64,000 nt of DNA from Verrucomicrobiales bacterium (GCA_024233215.1 JACKPW010000012.1:1-64000), one strand, 5' to 3'; shown: positions 34,525 through 43,039, counted from the stretch's first letter. Numbers and translations are program-made. The notes: generated by a model not told the origin, from the letters alone.

Positions 34525-35895
34525 ATGAGATTGTGCCTTCTAGGGATCCTGCTGACCTGCCCCATCCCCATGCTTGCGGCCGCCGATTTACATGTGTGGT
34601 CGGACAGTGCCGGGCCCGTGGCTCCGTATGTCAGCCGGGGGACGGCGGCGCGCACGTTGGAGGAGGCGGTGGCGGCGGCGCGGCCCGGCGACACGATTCT
34701 GGTGCATCCGCGGCCCGACAATCGCCCTTACGAACGGGTGGCGCTGAACCTCGACACCCCCCGCCTCACGGTGCGCGGCGTGGGGGAACCCGCGGGAAAC
34801 CGGGTGCCCCTGAGCGGTCGGGGTTTTGACTACAGCGGTCGGGGTCGCACACCCCGGGCAATGGTTCAATTCAACGCGGGCGCCGACGGGTGTGTGCTGG
34901 AGGGGTTCGATCTGTCCGGAGCGCACAACGAGAGTCACAACGGCGCCGGGGTGCGCCTCAACCAAGCCAATCAGGTCACCGTGCGGGACTGCGTGATTCA
35001 CCACAACGACATGGGGATCATGTCCAACGGTAACGGCACGCCGCACGCGGCGGTGGACCAGTCGATTGAACGGTGTCTGGTTCACTCGAACGGCGATCCG
35101 GCGGACCCCGGGTACAACCACAACCTCTATCTGGGCGGTACCAGCGTGACGTTGCTCGGTTGCGAGGTGCATTCGAGTCTGACCGGTCACAACGTGAAGA
35201 GTCGGGCTCACCGCACCACGGTCCTGGTCTGCTTCATCCATGACGCGGCGAACCGTGAGTTCGATCTCGTGGACGCACGCGGTGACACGGATGTCCCGCA
35301 GAGCCATGCGGTGCTGGCGGGGAACGTGATCGTGAAGGCGCCGGATTGTGCCGGGAACCGGGGGGTCATTCATTTCGGTCAGGATGGCGGGCACGGTCAT
35401 GACGGGACGTTGTTCCTGGTGCACAACACGATCGTCACGCCGTTCGTCAGTCCGGTGGTGCAATTGTCTGCCGAGGGCACGCGCGCGGAGTTCTGGAACA
35501 ACCTGGTCAGCGATGGTGGTGCGCGTCAGCACAATCAGCGGCTGATCAGCAGCGACGGCGTGATGGCGGCTGGGCGGATCGGTGGTTCGTGCAACCGGTT
35601 GGCTGCGGGATTCGTCGGGCCGGACTTCGCTGCCCTGGGTCTGCGGGACACGGGCTTTCTGGATGCGGGCGGGCAACTCCCGTTCGCGGACCCGGCCCAC
35701 GGCGATTACCGGTTGGTGCGGAAGGTGACGGGGATCACTGAAGCGGGGTGTGTGCTGCCGGCCGGATTGCGGGAGTTGATCGGTCGGCCGTTGCCGCAGT
35801 ATGGGTCGCCGCCCGGATGGCGGGAACGGTCGGATGAGGGGAAGCCGGACTTGGGGGCGTTCGATGGAGGTGCCGGGGGTGCGAGGGCACGTTGA
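34525..35895 (+). CDS. Exported right-handed beta-helix protein
   Basis: 456 residues with a signal peptide (about 1-19, LLGILLTCPIPMLAA). Residues about 35-75 have the entry pattern ARTLEEAVAAARPGDTILVHP of the pectate-lyase-like / DUF1565 beta-helix group. A long run of parallel-helix rungs follows (GVRLNQANQVTVRDCVIHHN, IERCLVHSNG, LLGCEVHSSLTGHNVKS). Such proteins bind or cleave polysaccharides. No catalytic Asp/Arg set of a known lyase family could be assigned. The protein is presumably periplasmic or secreted. The signal peptide fixes the start at 34525. Confidence 0.75.
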   Translation: MRLCLLGILLTCPIPMLAAADLHVWSDSAGPVAPYVSRGTAARTLEEAVAAARPGDTILVHPRPDNRPYERVALNLDTPRLTVRGVGEPAGNRVPLSGRGFDYSGRGRTPRAMVQFNAGADGCVLEGFDLSGAHNESHNGAGVRLNQANQVTVRDCVIHHNDMGIMSNGNGTPHAAVDQSIERCLVHSNGDPADPGYNHNLYLGGTSVTLLGCEVHSSLTGHNVKSRAHRTTVLVCFIHDAANREFDLVDARGDTDVPQSHAVLAGNVIVKAPDCAGNRGVIHFGQDGGHGHDGTLFLVHNTIVTPFVSPVVQLSAEGTRAEFWNNLVSDGGARQHNQRLISSDGVMAAGRIGGSCNRLAAGFVGPDFAALGLRDTGFLDAGGQLPFADPAHGDYRLVRKVTGITEAGCVLPAGLRELIGRPLPQYGSPPGWRERSDEGKPDLGAFDGGAGGARAR

Positions 35896-35973
35896 GGGTT
35901 CCCTGGGATCGGGGATTCTGTCGTTGAGCGGTTTGCGAGGTGAATATGCCTCCGAGCCATCCTCTCTGTTTGT

Positions 35974-36564
35974 CTACTCGACCACTATTGGCTCAACGTT
36001 GGAGGTCAGTGTTGCGCCGCCCTCCTGATCCCGTTTCAGAACGTGGCGTTCCACTGTTACAGAATACGTTCCTTCCAGGGATAGGTCGAAACGCCGCGAC
36101 AGATTTATGCGCCATTCCTCCGCCTCCCCAGGCGCCAGAGTTATCATGGTACGGTAGAGAATCTCGCCTCGAGTCCGCATTACGCGTTGCTGATACTGGA
36201 GCGCAGGCACTTCCTCTCCCGCCTCGTCCCTAACGATGAGTGTGTCGTCCGTGTCTGGTCCGCATGTCACCAGGCGCAGTTCCTGATCTGACACGTTCTT
36301 GATCCTCACCGTAGCGTGGACCGCTTGCCCTCCGGCTACTTTGTACCTACTCGCCCTGACAGACAGGCGAAAGCCCTCCTTCTCTTCACGCGATGCCAGA
36401 GTTTCGTCCTTATCCTTGGCCTGCCAGCTCGGAATGTGGGCAGGACGCTGGCATATGCTCGGCCCGTGTTGTGGTCCTTGAGCTGAGGCTCCTTGCGTTG
36501 GTTTTCCGCTGCCGCTGCAAACGTCTTGCCGTGGTCGTGGGGCTTCGGCGTAAACTCCGCCCAT
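35974..36564 (-). CDS. Ig-like (BsuPI/intracellular-proteinase-inhibitor-like) domain protein, start uncertain
   Basis: The C-terminal ~130 residues look real: FRLSVRASRYKVAGGQAVHATVRIKN, NVSDQELRLVTCG, then TMITLAPGEAEEWRINL and a closing EGTYSVTVERHVLK, the strand pattern of a single Ig-like domain. The N-terminal ~65 residues are low in structure, with no signal peptide. The only ATG nearby (36564) overlaps the start codon of the divergent gene by two bases. The gene may be a remnant whose original 5' end is lost, or it may start at a later non-ATG codon. Function unknown. GC is lower here than in its neighbours. Confidence 0.5.
   Translation of the reverse strand: MGGVYAEAPRPRQDVCSGSGKPTQGASAQGPQHGPSICQRPAHIPSWQAKDKDETLASREEKEGFRLSVRASRYKVAGGQAVHATVRIKNVSDQELRLVTCGPDTDDTLIVRDEAGEEVPALQYQQRVMRTRGEILYRTMITLAPGEAEEWRINLSRRFDLSLEGTYSVTVERHVLKRDQEGGATLTSNVEPIVVE
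36526..36556 (+). promoter_or_regulatory. Candidate promoter of the Gfo/Idh/MocA-NagB-like pair
   Basis: TTGCCG (36526-36531), 19-base spacer, TAAACT (36551-36556), six bases before ATG 36563. The spacer is long. No Shine-Dalgarno is present. Confidence 0.3.
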
Positions 36565-37657
36565 GAACCGCACACGAGTCACCCTGCTGGGCACCGGCTT
36601 CATCGCCGGCATTCACGTGGAGTCGTATCGCCGCTTTGTTCCCGAGGCGGAAGTCGTGGCTGTCTACACGCGTGACGCCGGCAAGGCGGAGGCTTTCGCC
36701 CGGCAACACGGTGTTCCCCGGTGGTTTGACAACCTGGAAGCGGCGATCCGGGAATCCGATTGCGACGTGGTGGATGTGGGGTTGCCGAACTTTCTCCATC
36801 ACCGGGCTGTCCTGCTGGCGGCGGCCGCCGGCAAACACGTGATCATCGAGAAGCCGCTGTGCGTGACCCTGGAGGAGGCGGACGCGATGATCGCCGCGAT
36901 GCGCGTGGCCGGTCGGAAGCTGATGTATGCCGAGGAGTTGTGCTTCGCGCCGAAGTACGAACGGGTGCGGGCATTGGCGGAGGCGGGTGCGTTTGGGCGG
37001 CTTTACCAGGTGAAACAGACCGAGAAACACAGCGGCCCGCACAGTGACTGGTTCTACGACGTGACCCAATCCGGCGGCGGCGTGCTGATGGACATGGGCT
37101 GTCACGGGTTGGCGTGGTGCCGCTGGATTCTGGGCGGGCGTCCCCGGGTCCTGAGTGTGAGTGCGCAGCTTCAGACCGGGTTGCTGCACGGGAATCGGAC
37201 GCGCGGCGAGGAGAATTCCATCGTGACCGTCGAGTTCGAGGGCGGGGCGCTGGGCGTGGTGGAGAACAGTTGGGCGAAGCATGGCGGGATGCAGGACGCC
37301 ATCGAGGTGCATGGCACGGGCGGGGTGTGTTACGCCGACTTGTTCCAGGGGAATGCCGCCCTGACCTACAGCGAACGCGGCTACGACTATGCGATGGAGA
37401 AGGCTGGCGGCACGCAGGGCTGGACGTTTACGGTTTTCGAGGAGGCCTTCAACCAGGGCTACCCACAGGAGCTGAAACACTTCATCGACTGCGTGCGAGA
37501 CGACACCGAACCCCGCGTTACCGGCGAGGATGGCCGGGCCGTGCTCGAGATGATGTATGCCGCCTATGCCTCGGCGGGGTTGGGCCGGAAGGTGAGTCTG
37601 CCCTTTGCACCGAAGGTGGCCAGGCCGGTGGACCTGTGGCTGGAACCCTCGATTTGA
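36563..37657 (+). CDS. Gfo/Idh/MocA family NAD-dependent oxidoreductase (cytoplasmic)
   Basis: 364 residues. The Rossmann start VTLLGTGFIAGIHVESY (GxGxxA/G) binds NAD(P). The catalytic-region motif HVIIEKPLCVTLEEADAMI has the family's E-K-P, and the C-terminal domain contains GGGVLMDMGCHGLAWCRWIL with the conserved Asp and His. There is no Tat signal, unlike the other two family members in this window, so it acts in the cytoplasm. Family members oxidise or epimerise sugars and polyols; the exact substrate is unknown. It precedes a NagB-like gene by nine bases, which suggests an amino-sugar or sugar-phosphate role. Confidence 0.88.
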   Translation: MNRTRVTLLGTGFIAGIHVESYRRFVPEAEVVAVYTRDAGKAEAFARQHGVPRWFDNLEAAIRESDCDVVDVGLPNFLHHRAVLLAAAAGKHVIIEKPLCVTLEEADAMIAAMRVAGRKLMYAEELCFAPKYERVRALAEAGAFGRLYQVKQTEKHSGPHSDWFYDVTQSGGGVLMDMGCHGLAWCRWILGGRPRVLSVSAQLQTGLLHGNRTRGEENSIVTVEFEGGALGVVENSWAKHGGMQDAIEVHGTGGVCYADLFQGNAALTYSERGYDYAMEKAGGTQGWTFTVFEEAFNQGYPQELKHFIDCVRDDTEPRVTGEDGRAVLEMMYAAYASAGLGRKVSLPFAPKVARPVDLWLEPSI

Positions 37658-37666
37658 ACCCTCGCC

Positions 37667-38419
37667 ATGAGCCTGCGCCTCGAACGTTCCGAAACGGAAA
37701 CCGGCTGGGTCGCCGCGGCGGCCGCACTTTGGATCGAACGGCTCCGGGCCAACCGCCGGCTTCGCATGTGTCTGCCCGCGGGCCTGACACCGGTGCGGCT
37801 TTACGCCGCGATGATTCAGGCGGTGAAGGAGGGCAGGGTGTCGTTCGCGGAGGCAGAGGTGTTCCTGCTCGATGAGTTCGGCGGATTGGCTCCGGACGAT
37901 CCCGGCCGTTGCGAGAACATGCTGCGTCGGTTCCTGCTGGATCACATCGACGTGCCGGCGGAGCGGGTTCATGTGCCGGACGTGGATGCTCCGGATGCCG
38001 CGACCACCTGCGCCGAATTCCAGCGTCGGATCGGGGACGGCCTTGATCTCGTGATCCTGGGCCTGGGCGGCAATGGCCACGTGGGAATGAACGAACCCGG
38101 CACTCCGCCCGATGCCCCGACGCATCGCGCGGCGCTCCATGCGGAAACGGTGACGGCGTCCGCCCGCTACCTGGCGCATGATCGGTTCCCGACGTGGGGA
38201 GTGACCGTGGGGTTGGGACCGCTGCTCGCCGGCCGGGAGGTCTGGTTGCTGGCCAACGGCGCGAGCAAGGCCAAGGTGGTCCGGCGAATTCGGGAGGAAC
38301 CGCCGGGGGTGGAGTCGCCGGCCTCGTGGTTTTCCCGTCACCCGAACTGCCGCCTTTTCCTGGACGCCGCGGCCGCAGGGGAGGATGCCGGCTCGGTCGA
38401 GACAGCATCCAGCGGATGA
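37667..38419 (+). CDS. NagB/6-phosphogluconolactonase-like isomerase or deaminase
   Basis: 250 residues. VFLLDEFGGLAPDDPGRC matches the NagB 'LDEYxGL' block, and ILGLGGNGHVGMNEPGT matches 'GIGxDGHxxFNEPG'. A closing SWFSRHPNCRLFLD corresponds to the family's S-x2-Q/R-H end. Glucosamine-6-phosphate deaminase is the best guess: it makes fructose-6-phosphate and ammonia. It is divergent from E. coli NagB, and the usual Asp of 'GxDGH' is Asn (GGNGH). It is cytoplasmic, and co-transcribed with the upstream oxidoreductase. Confidence 0.75.
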   Translation: MSLRLERSETETGWVAAAAALWIERLRANRRLRMCLPAGLTPVRLYAAMIQAVKEGRVSFAEAEVFLLDEFGGLAPDDPGRCENMLRRFLLDHIDVPAERVHVPDVDAPDAATTCAEFQRRIGDGLDLVILGLGGNGHVGMNEPGTPPDAPTHRAALHAETVTASARYLAHDRFPTWGVTVGLGPLLAGREVWLLANGASKAKVVRRIREEPPGVESPASWFSRHPNCRLFLDAAAAGEDAGSVETASSG

Positions 38420-38601
38420 TGACGAGATAAGGCTCTCGCCTCCCCCATCCTGTGAATCCGGTTCATCCTGTCCACGACAAGGCGACACCCTGCCCGCTCC
38501 GGTCCCCGGACGTCGCCTGCCCTTTCCCGGCCTGCGTTTGAGGCCGGGACTTGCGGCGCTCGGCTGGGTCTCCTTCCGCAAGGCGATCGATCCTGGTTTT
38601 C

Positions 38602-38631
38602 CTGTCACAGCCGCCGGCTTCGGGCTACCCT
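38602..38631 (+). promoter_or_regulatory. Candidate promoter of the Tat-exported oxidoreductase
   Basis: CTGTCA (38602-38607), 18-base spacer, TACCCT (38626-38631), six bases before ATG 38638. No Shine-Dalgarno is seen. Confidence 0.3.
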
Positions 38632-38637
38632 CCCGCC

Positions 38638-39990
38638 ATGACCACTTGGAATCGACGCGACTTCACGAAGGCGATGGCCCTGGCTTCCGCCGCGACCGCC
38701 ACCGCTGTTTCCCAAACCCGGGTCCTGGGGGCGAACGACCGGGTGCGGCTCGGCTTCATCGGCCTTGGCAATCGCGGTGACCAGGTCCTCGATGCGTTCC
38801 TGGCGCAGCCCGACATGGAGGTGGTGGCGTTGTGCGACATCCACCAGCCCTATCTGGACTTTGCCGCGAAGAAGGTGGGCGGGTCGCCAAGACAATTCGG
38901 CGACTGGCGTCGGGTGATTGACCTGCCGGATGTGGATGCCGTGGTGATCGCGACGCCGGACCACTGGCATGCCCTCCAGATGATGGCTGCGTGCCAGGCG
39001 GGCAAGGACGTTTACGTGGAGAAGCCGCTGTCGCTGCGGGTGGCGGAGGGCCGACGGATGGTGGAGGCGGCGCGCCGAAACAATCGCGTGGTGCAGGTGG
39101 GCATTCATCGTCGGTCCTCGGAACTTTGCCGGCAGGCGGCGGAGTTGGTGCGGAGCGGGGCCTTGGGCAAGATCAGTGTGGCGCGTTGCTTCCATGTCCA
39201 GAACGAGGGCCTCGTCGGCATCGGGAATCCGGCGGACGGTGACCCGCCGTCGGCGGAATTCTGGCGTGACTGGCAGGGGCCGGCGCCCGAGAAGCCCTAC
39301 AACCCGAACCGGGCGTTCTACCGGTTTCGCTGGTTCTACGATTACTCCGGGGGGCAGCTCACGAATTTCGGCACACACTACCTCGACTTCATTCACTGGG
39401 CGCTGGGCCACGACGCGCCGCTGGCCGTCACGGCGATGGGCGGGAAGTTCGCCGTGGAAGACAACCGTGAGATTCCCGATACGCTGGAGGTGCTCTGGCA
39501 GTACCCCGGGGGGACGCTGGTGACCTTCTCCCAGTACAACGCCAACGGCGCCGCCGCCGCCGGCAAGGAGTCGAACGTCGAAATCCGCGGGACGAAAGGG
39601 ACGCTTTACCTCTACTACAACCGCTTCGAGGTGGTGCCCGAAAGCGCCCCCACACTGCCGTTTCCGCGGCAGAGCCCGATCGACCGGAACGTGGGCCGCG
39701 CCTACCGCGACAGCTACCGCACGCTGATGGAACCCGTCACCGTCAGTGGCAGCCAGGACACCGCCCCGCACGCGCGGAACTTCCTCGACTGCGTGAAGGA
39801 CCGGCGACGATGTCATTGCGACGTGGAGACCGGTCATCGCAGCACGACAGCGACGCTTCTGGGGAACATCGCGCATCAGCGGAAGGCGTGGCTGGCGTGG
39901 GATGCCGTGCATGAGCGGTTCACCAACGATGAAGCGGCGAACCGGGACCTGGACCTGAAATACCGTGCCCCGTATGGCGACGCCGGTTGA
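38638..39990 (+). CDS. Gfo/Idh/MocA family oxidoreductase with Tat signal
   Basis: 450 residues. The N-terminus WNRRDFTKAMALASAATATA is a twin-arginine signal (NRRDFTK), so the protein folds with its cofactor and is exported. RLGFIGLGNRGDQVLDAFL is the NAD-binding motif; DVYVEKPLSLRVAEGRRMV has the E-K-P motif; GGQLTNFGTHYLDFIHWAL has the active-site His. Exported members of this family, abundant in Verrucomicrobiota and Planctomycetota, are thought to act on sugars in the periplasm with tightly bound NAD(P). Its substrate is not known. The 17-base overlap with the ferredoxin gene suggests co-expression. Confidence 0.88.
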   Translation: MTTWNRRDFTKAMALASAATATAVSQTRVLGANDRVRLGFIGLGNRGDQVLDAFLAQPDMEVVALCDIHQPYLDFAAKKVGGSPRQFGDWRRVIDLPDVDAVVIATPDHWHALQMMAACQAGKDVYVEKPLSLRVAEGRRMVEAARRNNRVVQVGIHRRSSELCRQAAELVRSGALGKISVARCFHVQNEGLVGIGNPADGDPPSAEFWRDWQGPAPEKPYNPNRAFYRFRWFYDYSGGQLTNFGTHYLDFIHWALGHDAPLAVTAMGGKFAVEDNREIPDTLEVLWQYPGGTLVTFSQYNANGAAAAGKESNVEIRGTKGTLYLYYNRFEVVPESAPTLPFPRQSPIDRNVGRAYRDSYRTLMEPVTVSGSQDTAPHARNFLDCVKDRRRCHCDVETGHRSTTATLLGNIAHQRKAWLAWDAVHERFTNDEAANRDLDLKYRAPYGDAG

Positions 39991-40471
39991 ACCGACGGCT
40001 GTCGGGGAGTTGGGCCAGGCGGTGCGTTCGCTCGGGTTGGAGCGCTATCAGCGGCACATCTTCCTGTGCGCCGAGCCGGCCGAAGCCAAGTGTTGCCGCC
40101 GGGAAGCCGGGGCGGAGTCGTGGACCTTCCTGAAACGGAGGCTGAAGGAGTTGGGATTGGTTGGCCCGGAACCCCGTGTTTTTCGCACCCGGGCCAACTG
40201 CCTGCGGGTCTGCGTGCAGGGTCCCATCGCCGTGGTTTATCCCGAAGGTGTCTGGTATCACTCCTGCACGCCGGCCGTCCTCGAGCAGATCATCCAGCGG
40301 CACCTGATTGGCGGCGAGGTCGTACCCGAATTCGCCTTTGCGCGAAACGAATTGTCCCCGTCGCCAGAACGGGGTGCGGAGGCCTGCGCAACCCGGCAGG
40401 CAGACGGTGCCGAAGGGGAGCCGTCGGCTGTCGGCGGGGCGGGCGACGGTCGTTCCGGTGACCGGGGTTGA
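39974..40471 (+). CDS. Thioredoxin-like [2Fe-2S] ferredoxin
   Basis: A 165-residue protein. Residues about 25-115 match the thioredoxin-fold ferredoxin family: RYQRHIFLCAEP with Cys32, Cys40 or Cys41 after it, then RANCLRVCVQGPIAVVYPEG with Cys76 and Cys80. These are the four cluster ligands (C-x7/8-C ... C-x3-C). VWYHSCTP closes the domain. The last ~40 residues are Gly/Ala-rich and low-complexity. It likely transfers electrons in the cytoplasm; the partner is unknown. ATG 39974 was chosen over GTG 39965. It overlaps the preceding gene by 17 bases. Confidence 0.85.
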   Translation: MATPVEPTAVGELGQAVRSLGLERYQRHIFLCAEPAEAKCCRREAGAESWTFLKRRLKELGLVGPEPRVFRTRANCLRVCVQGPIAVVYPEGVWYHSCTPAVLEQIIQRHLIGGEVVPEFAFARNELSPSPERGAEACATRQADGAEGEPSAVGGAGDGRSGDRG

Positions 40472-40698
40472 TTCCCGGGATGCGGCGCGGTCGTCCCGGG
40501 CGGACTTCCGCCCCGGTTTTCGTGCCCGCAGGGGAGCCGGTCTCGTTGCCATTTCCCCGCATCCCACCCCGGACTCGATCCTCTCCTGGAGGAGGCGTGG
40601 GACCACTTTGGGATTGCCCGGACGGCGGGGCGGACGGCAGGTTGGCGCCGCTCGCGATGGGTGGACCAACGCCCCGCGGTTGTTCCGACGGGACTCCG

Positions 40699-41829
40699 GT
40701 GAAGACTTTGCATGGTTATCTCCTGCGCCAGGTGCTGGCGGCGCTGTTGCTGACCGTGGCCACGGCCACGTTCGTGCTGGTGCTGGGGAACGTCCTCAAG
40801 GAGGTGCTGGAGTTGATGGTGAACCGTCAGGCCACGCTGGGGGTGGTTTTTCAGGCGCTGGTCCTGTTGGTCCCGTTCGTGGCGGTCTATGCCCTGCCGG
40901 TGGGGATGCTGACCGCCACCCTGCTGGTGTTCGGCCGGTTCAGCGCGGACCAGGAACTGACCGCCGCCCGCGCCAGCGGCGTGAGTCTGCTGTCGATGGT
41001 CAGCCCGATCCTGCTGCTATCGGTGGTGCTCTGCGGGATTTCGGCCTGGTTCAATCTGGAGATCGCCCCGCGCGGACGCATGGCTTACAAGAACCTGCTC
41101 TACCGGTTCGGCGTCGAACAACCCACCGCCCTCCTGACCCCCAACACCTTCATCCGCAGTTTCAAGGGCTTCATCATCTACGTCGGGGAGGCGGAATCGA
41201 ACCGGTTGGAGAACCTGGTGATCTATCAGATGGACACCAACGTGGCCGATACAATCACCGCCCCCGACGGGAGGGGACGTTCCGCCGGAAGGCTCTTTGC
41301 CATCCACAACGCGAGGACCGCCACGGTGAAGGTGGACCCCGAACGAAGGCTGCTGACCCTCCACATGCCGGTGGTCAGGTCGTTGCTTGTCGATTCGATG
41401 AGTCCCGGCGAATACAACGACGCGGAACTTGAGTTCAGCCTGGGGGCTGGGCCGTCGTCGCACGCGACCCCCAAGATTTCCGAAATGACCGTTCGCCAAC
41501 TGTTGGCGGAGTATCGCCGGAACCAGGCCGAAGGGGTGCCGGCGTACCCGGTGGTGTTCCAGTTGCACAAACAGGCGGCCTTCTCCCTTGCCTGTCTTGG
41601 GTTCACCCTGGTGGGCATTCCGTTGGGGATCCGTGCGCACCGACGCGAGACCAGCATTGGCATCCTTTTCGCGGTGATCCTGATGCTGGTGTACTACGTG
41701 TTCTACATCCTCGCCGAGGCCTGGGAGGACCTGCCGGCGCGGCAGCCGCATCTCATCGTCTGGATTCCCAACCTCCTCTTCCAGATCGTCGGCATCTGCC
41801 TGCTCTGGCGAAGCAACCGACGCGGCTGA
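40699..41829 (+). CDS. LptF/LptG-family lipopolysaccharide-export permease
   Basis: 376 residues with the family layout: two N-terminal helices (about 8-30 and 52-78), a helix at about 98-118, a large periplasmic beta-jellyroll domain (about 120-270), and three C-terminal helices (about 290-375). KTLHGYLLRQVLAALLLTVA and FSADQELTAARASGVSLL are strongly typical (the 'E-x-T-A-x-R-x-S-G' coupling helix). It forms the membrane part of the LPS exporter with LptB. The start codon is GTG at 40699 (encoding the Met before KTLHGY); the upstream frame is Pro/Gly-rich and unlikely. A partner lptG is not in the window. Confidence 0.88.
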   Translation: MKTLHGYLLRQVLAALLLTVATATFVLVLGNVLKEVLELMVNRQATLGVVFQALVLLVPFVAVYALPVGMLTATLLVFGRFSADQELTAARASGVSLLSMVSPILLLSVVLCGISAWFNLEIAPRGRMAYKNLLYRFGVEQPTALLTPNTFIRSFKGFIIYVGEAESNRLENLVIYQMDTNVADTITAPDGRGRSAGRLFAIHNARTATVKVDPERRLLTLHMPVVRSLLVDSMSPGEYNDAELEFSLGAGPSSHATPKISEMTVRQLLAEYRRNQAEGVPAYPVVFQLHKQAAFSLACLGFTLVGIPLGIRAHRRETSIGILFAVILMLVYYVFYILAEAWEDLPARQPHLIVWIPNLLFQIVGICLLWRSNRRG

Positions 41830-41870
41830 GAGTCGTCCGATCCTGCCCGGCACCCGGCCGGGTACGGAAG

Positions 41871-41900
41871 ACGGACACGAATTGCACGGATTTCACGGAG
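41871..41900. repeat. Dispersed 'GGACACGAATT-CACGGATTTCACGG' phrase, copy 1
   Basis: GACACGAATTGCACGGATTT then CACGGAG. An inverse relative is at 48364-48393 (GACACGGATCTCACGGATTC, read on the minus strand). Such ACGAATT/CACGGATT phrases are internally repetitive and recur between genes. Confidence 0.45.
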
Positions 41901-41910
41901 AGGACGGACC

Positions 41911-41930
41911 CTCCCCACGCGGGTGGGGAG
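41911..41930 (+). terminator. Stem-loop after the LptF/G gene
   Basis: CTCCCCAC (41911-41918), loop GCGG, GTGGGGAG (41923-41930): eight perfect pairs, 82 bases past the stop. There is no T-run. Confidence 0.4.
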
Positions 41931-42028
41931 AACCAGGACTTGGGAATGGGATCAGGGGGGCATTCGGTGGAACGGAAATGGGGTGTCGTCCGTGCCCGGC
42001 GGCCTGCAGCGGTTGGTTTGACCCTGGT

Positions 42029-42415
42029 TTACCAGAGGAGCGCGGGTTGGTATTTCCTGATCCACGGGTCGGGGCTGATCAGGGTGAACGCGTGGGCCTT
42101 CGCCTGGGCGATCAGCATCCGGTCAAACGGGTCCCGGTGATGCGCGGGGAGTTCCAACAGCGCGTGCAGGGATTCCAAATCCACCGGCCAGTCGGCCACT
42201 CCCCGGACGGCCAGTTGACCCGTCAACCAACGGCTTGGCGTCAGCGGCAGCTTGAGCTTGCCGGTCTGGCTCTTGAGATAGATCTCCCAGACGCTGGCGT
42301 GGCTGAGGAACAACTCGTTGGCGGGATCGTCCAGTGCGGTGGCCGCCTTCCGGCTGATCCGGTCGGGTTCGGTCGTCAGCCAGAGGAAGACGCAGGTGTC
42401 CAGCAACAGCCGCAT
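42029..42415 (-). CDS. PIN-domain toxin (VapC-like ribonuclease)
   Basis: A 128-residue protein starting MRLLLDTCVFLWL. The catalytic acidic residues of the PIN fold are in place: Asp6, a Glu in SHASVWEIYLK, and Asp residues in HHRDPFDRMLIAQAKAH and LISPDP. Such toxins cleave RNA (often tRNA) when freed from their antitoxin. The ATG shares one base with the antitoxin stop (TGATG), a coupled type II arrangement. ATG at 42415 removes 16 unlikely codons. Confidence 0.88.
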   Translation of the reverse strand: MRLLLDTCVFLWLTTEPDRISRKAATALDDPANELFLSHASVWEIYLKSQTGKLKLPLTPSRWLTGQLAVRGVADWPVDLESLHALLELPAHHRDPFDRMLIAQAKAHAFTLISPDPWIRKYQPALLW

Positions 42416-42654
42416 CAAAGCCCCCAGTCCTTGAGTTCCTCGTCCGTCAGCGGCGCAAAGCAATCTTCGGTGTATTCGACCCCTCCCGAGGTGATCTCGC
42501 CGACCTTGGGTCGGGAAACCGGCTCTGCCCGCACGGGGGAGAGCCGGGCGACGGGTTGGTTGCCCCGACAGATGGTGAATTCCCGGCCCTGCTCGACCTC
42601 CGCGAGTAATCGGGACAGATGAGTCTTGGCGTTGTGAACCGTCACGTTTTGCAT
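42415..42654 (-). CDS. Phd/YefM-family antitoxin
   Basis: A 79-residue protein starting MQNVTVHNAKTHLSRLLAEV, then EFTICRGNQPVARLSPV, the DNA-binding N-terminal domain of Phd/YefM antitoxins. The acidic C-terminus (YTEDCFAPLTDEELKDWGL) would wrap the toxin. It neutralises the PIN toxin and probably represses the operon together with it. ATG at 42654 was chosen because MQNVTVHNAK is the conserved start. A direct repeat just upstream may be its operator. Confidence 0.85.
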   Translation of the reverse strand: MQNVTVHNAKTHLSRLLAEVEQGREFTICRGNQPVARLSPVRAEPVSRPKVGEITSGGVEYTEDCFAPLTDEELKDWGL

Positions 42655-42666
42655 TGAGAAGGAACC

Positions 42667-42686
42667 TGGACTAAGCATGGACTAAG
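42667..42686 (-). promoter_or_regulatory. Direct repeat upstream of the antitoxin: candidate operator
   Basis: TGGACTAAG occurs at 42667-42675 and 42678-42686, one helical turn apart (11-base period), 13 bases before the antitoxin start. On the minus strand it sits just after a TTGACT that could be a -35 box. Confidence 0.45.
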
Positions 42687-42896
42687 TCAAGTCATGCCCG
42701 AGGTCCGGCGGCAATTCCCCGCGCGAACCGGGTGCCGGGGTCACTCCTGCGGCTGTGGGGGGGCACCTTCCGTCAACGATGGGAGCCGACTCCCGAGCGG
42801 TCCCGGGGTTCAATGGCGCAGTGCGCGCACGGAACCGCTGGGGAGGTCTCGTCATGGCACCTCTGGCGTCGGCCGCGCCGGGGGATTCAACCTGGA

Positions 42897-43039
42897 AACC
42901 GCAGATGAACGGGGATGAACGCAGATAAGTCCCTCGACGTGAGCCCCCCACGTCCGGCGGATGTCTTCACCCATTGGGTGTGACGCGAAAATCGCGCAAT
43001 TCCTTGGGTATCTGCGTCTATCTGTGTCGATCTGCGGTT
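42897..43039. repeat. Imperfect inverted repeat of CAGAT-type units
   Basis: Left arm 42897-42927 starts AACCGCAGATGAAC and ends AACGCAGATA. Right arm 43009-43039 is its inverse with 24 of 31 positions matching. The arms flank 81 bases and contain tandem GAT/CAGAT units. No gene is seen in 42655-43155, apart from this and the antitoxin operator. Confidence 0.5.

Noticed and set aside
30348..34721. FAD oxidoreductase frame extending to 34721
   Set aside because: The extra 313 codons have no domain features, cross the PIN and PEP-CTERM remnants, and lie before a good signal peptide at 33782.
40468..40698. LptF/G-like gene starting at 40468
   Set aside because: The 77 extra codons are Pro/Gly/Arg-rich with no helix. 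The membrane start KTLHGYLLRQ follows GTG 40699.
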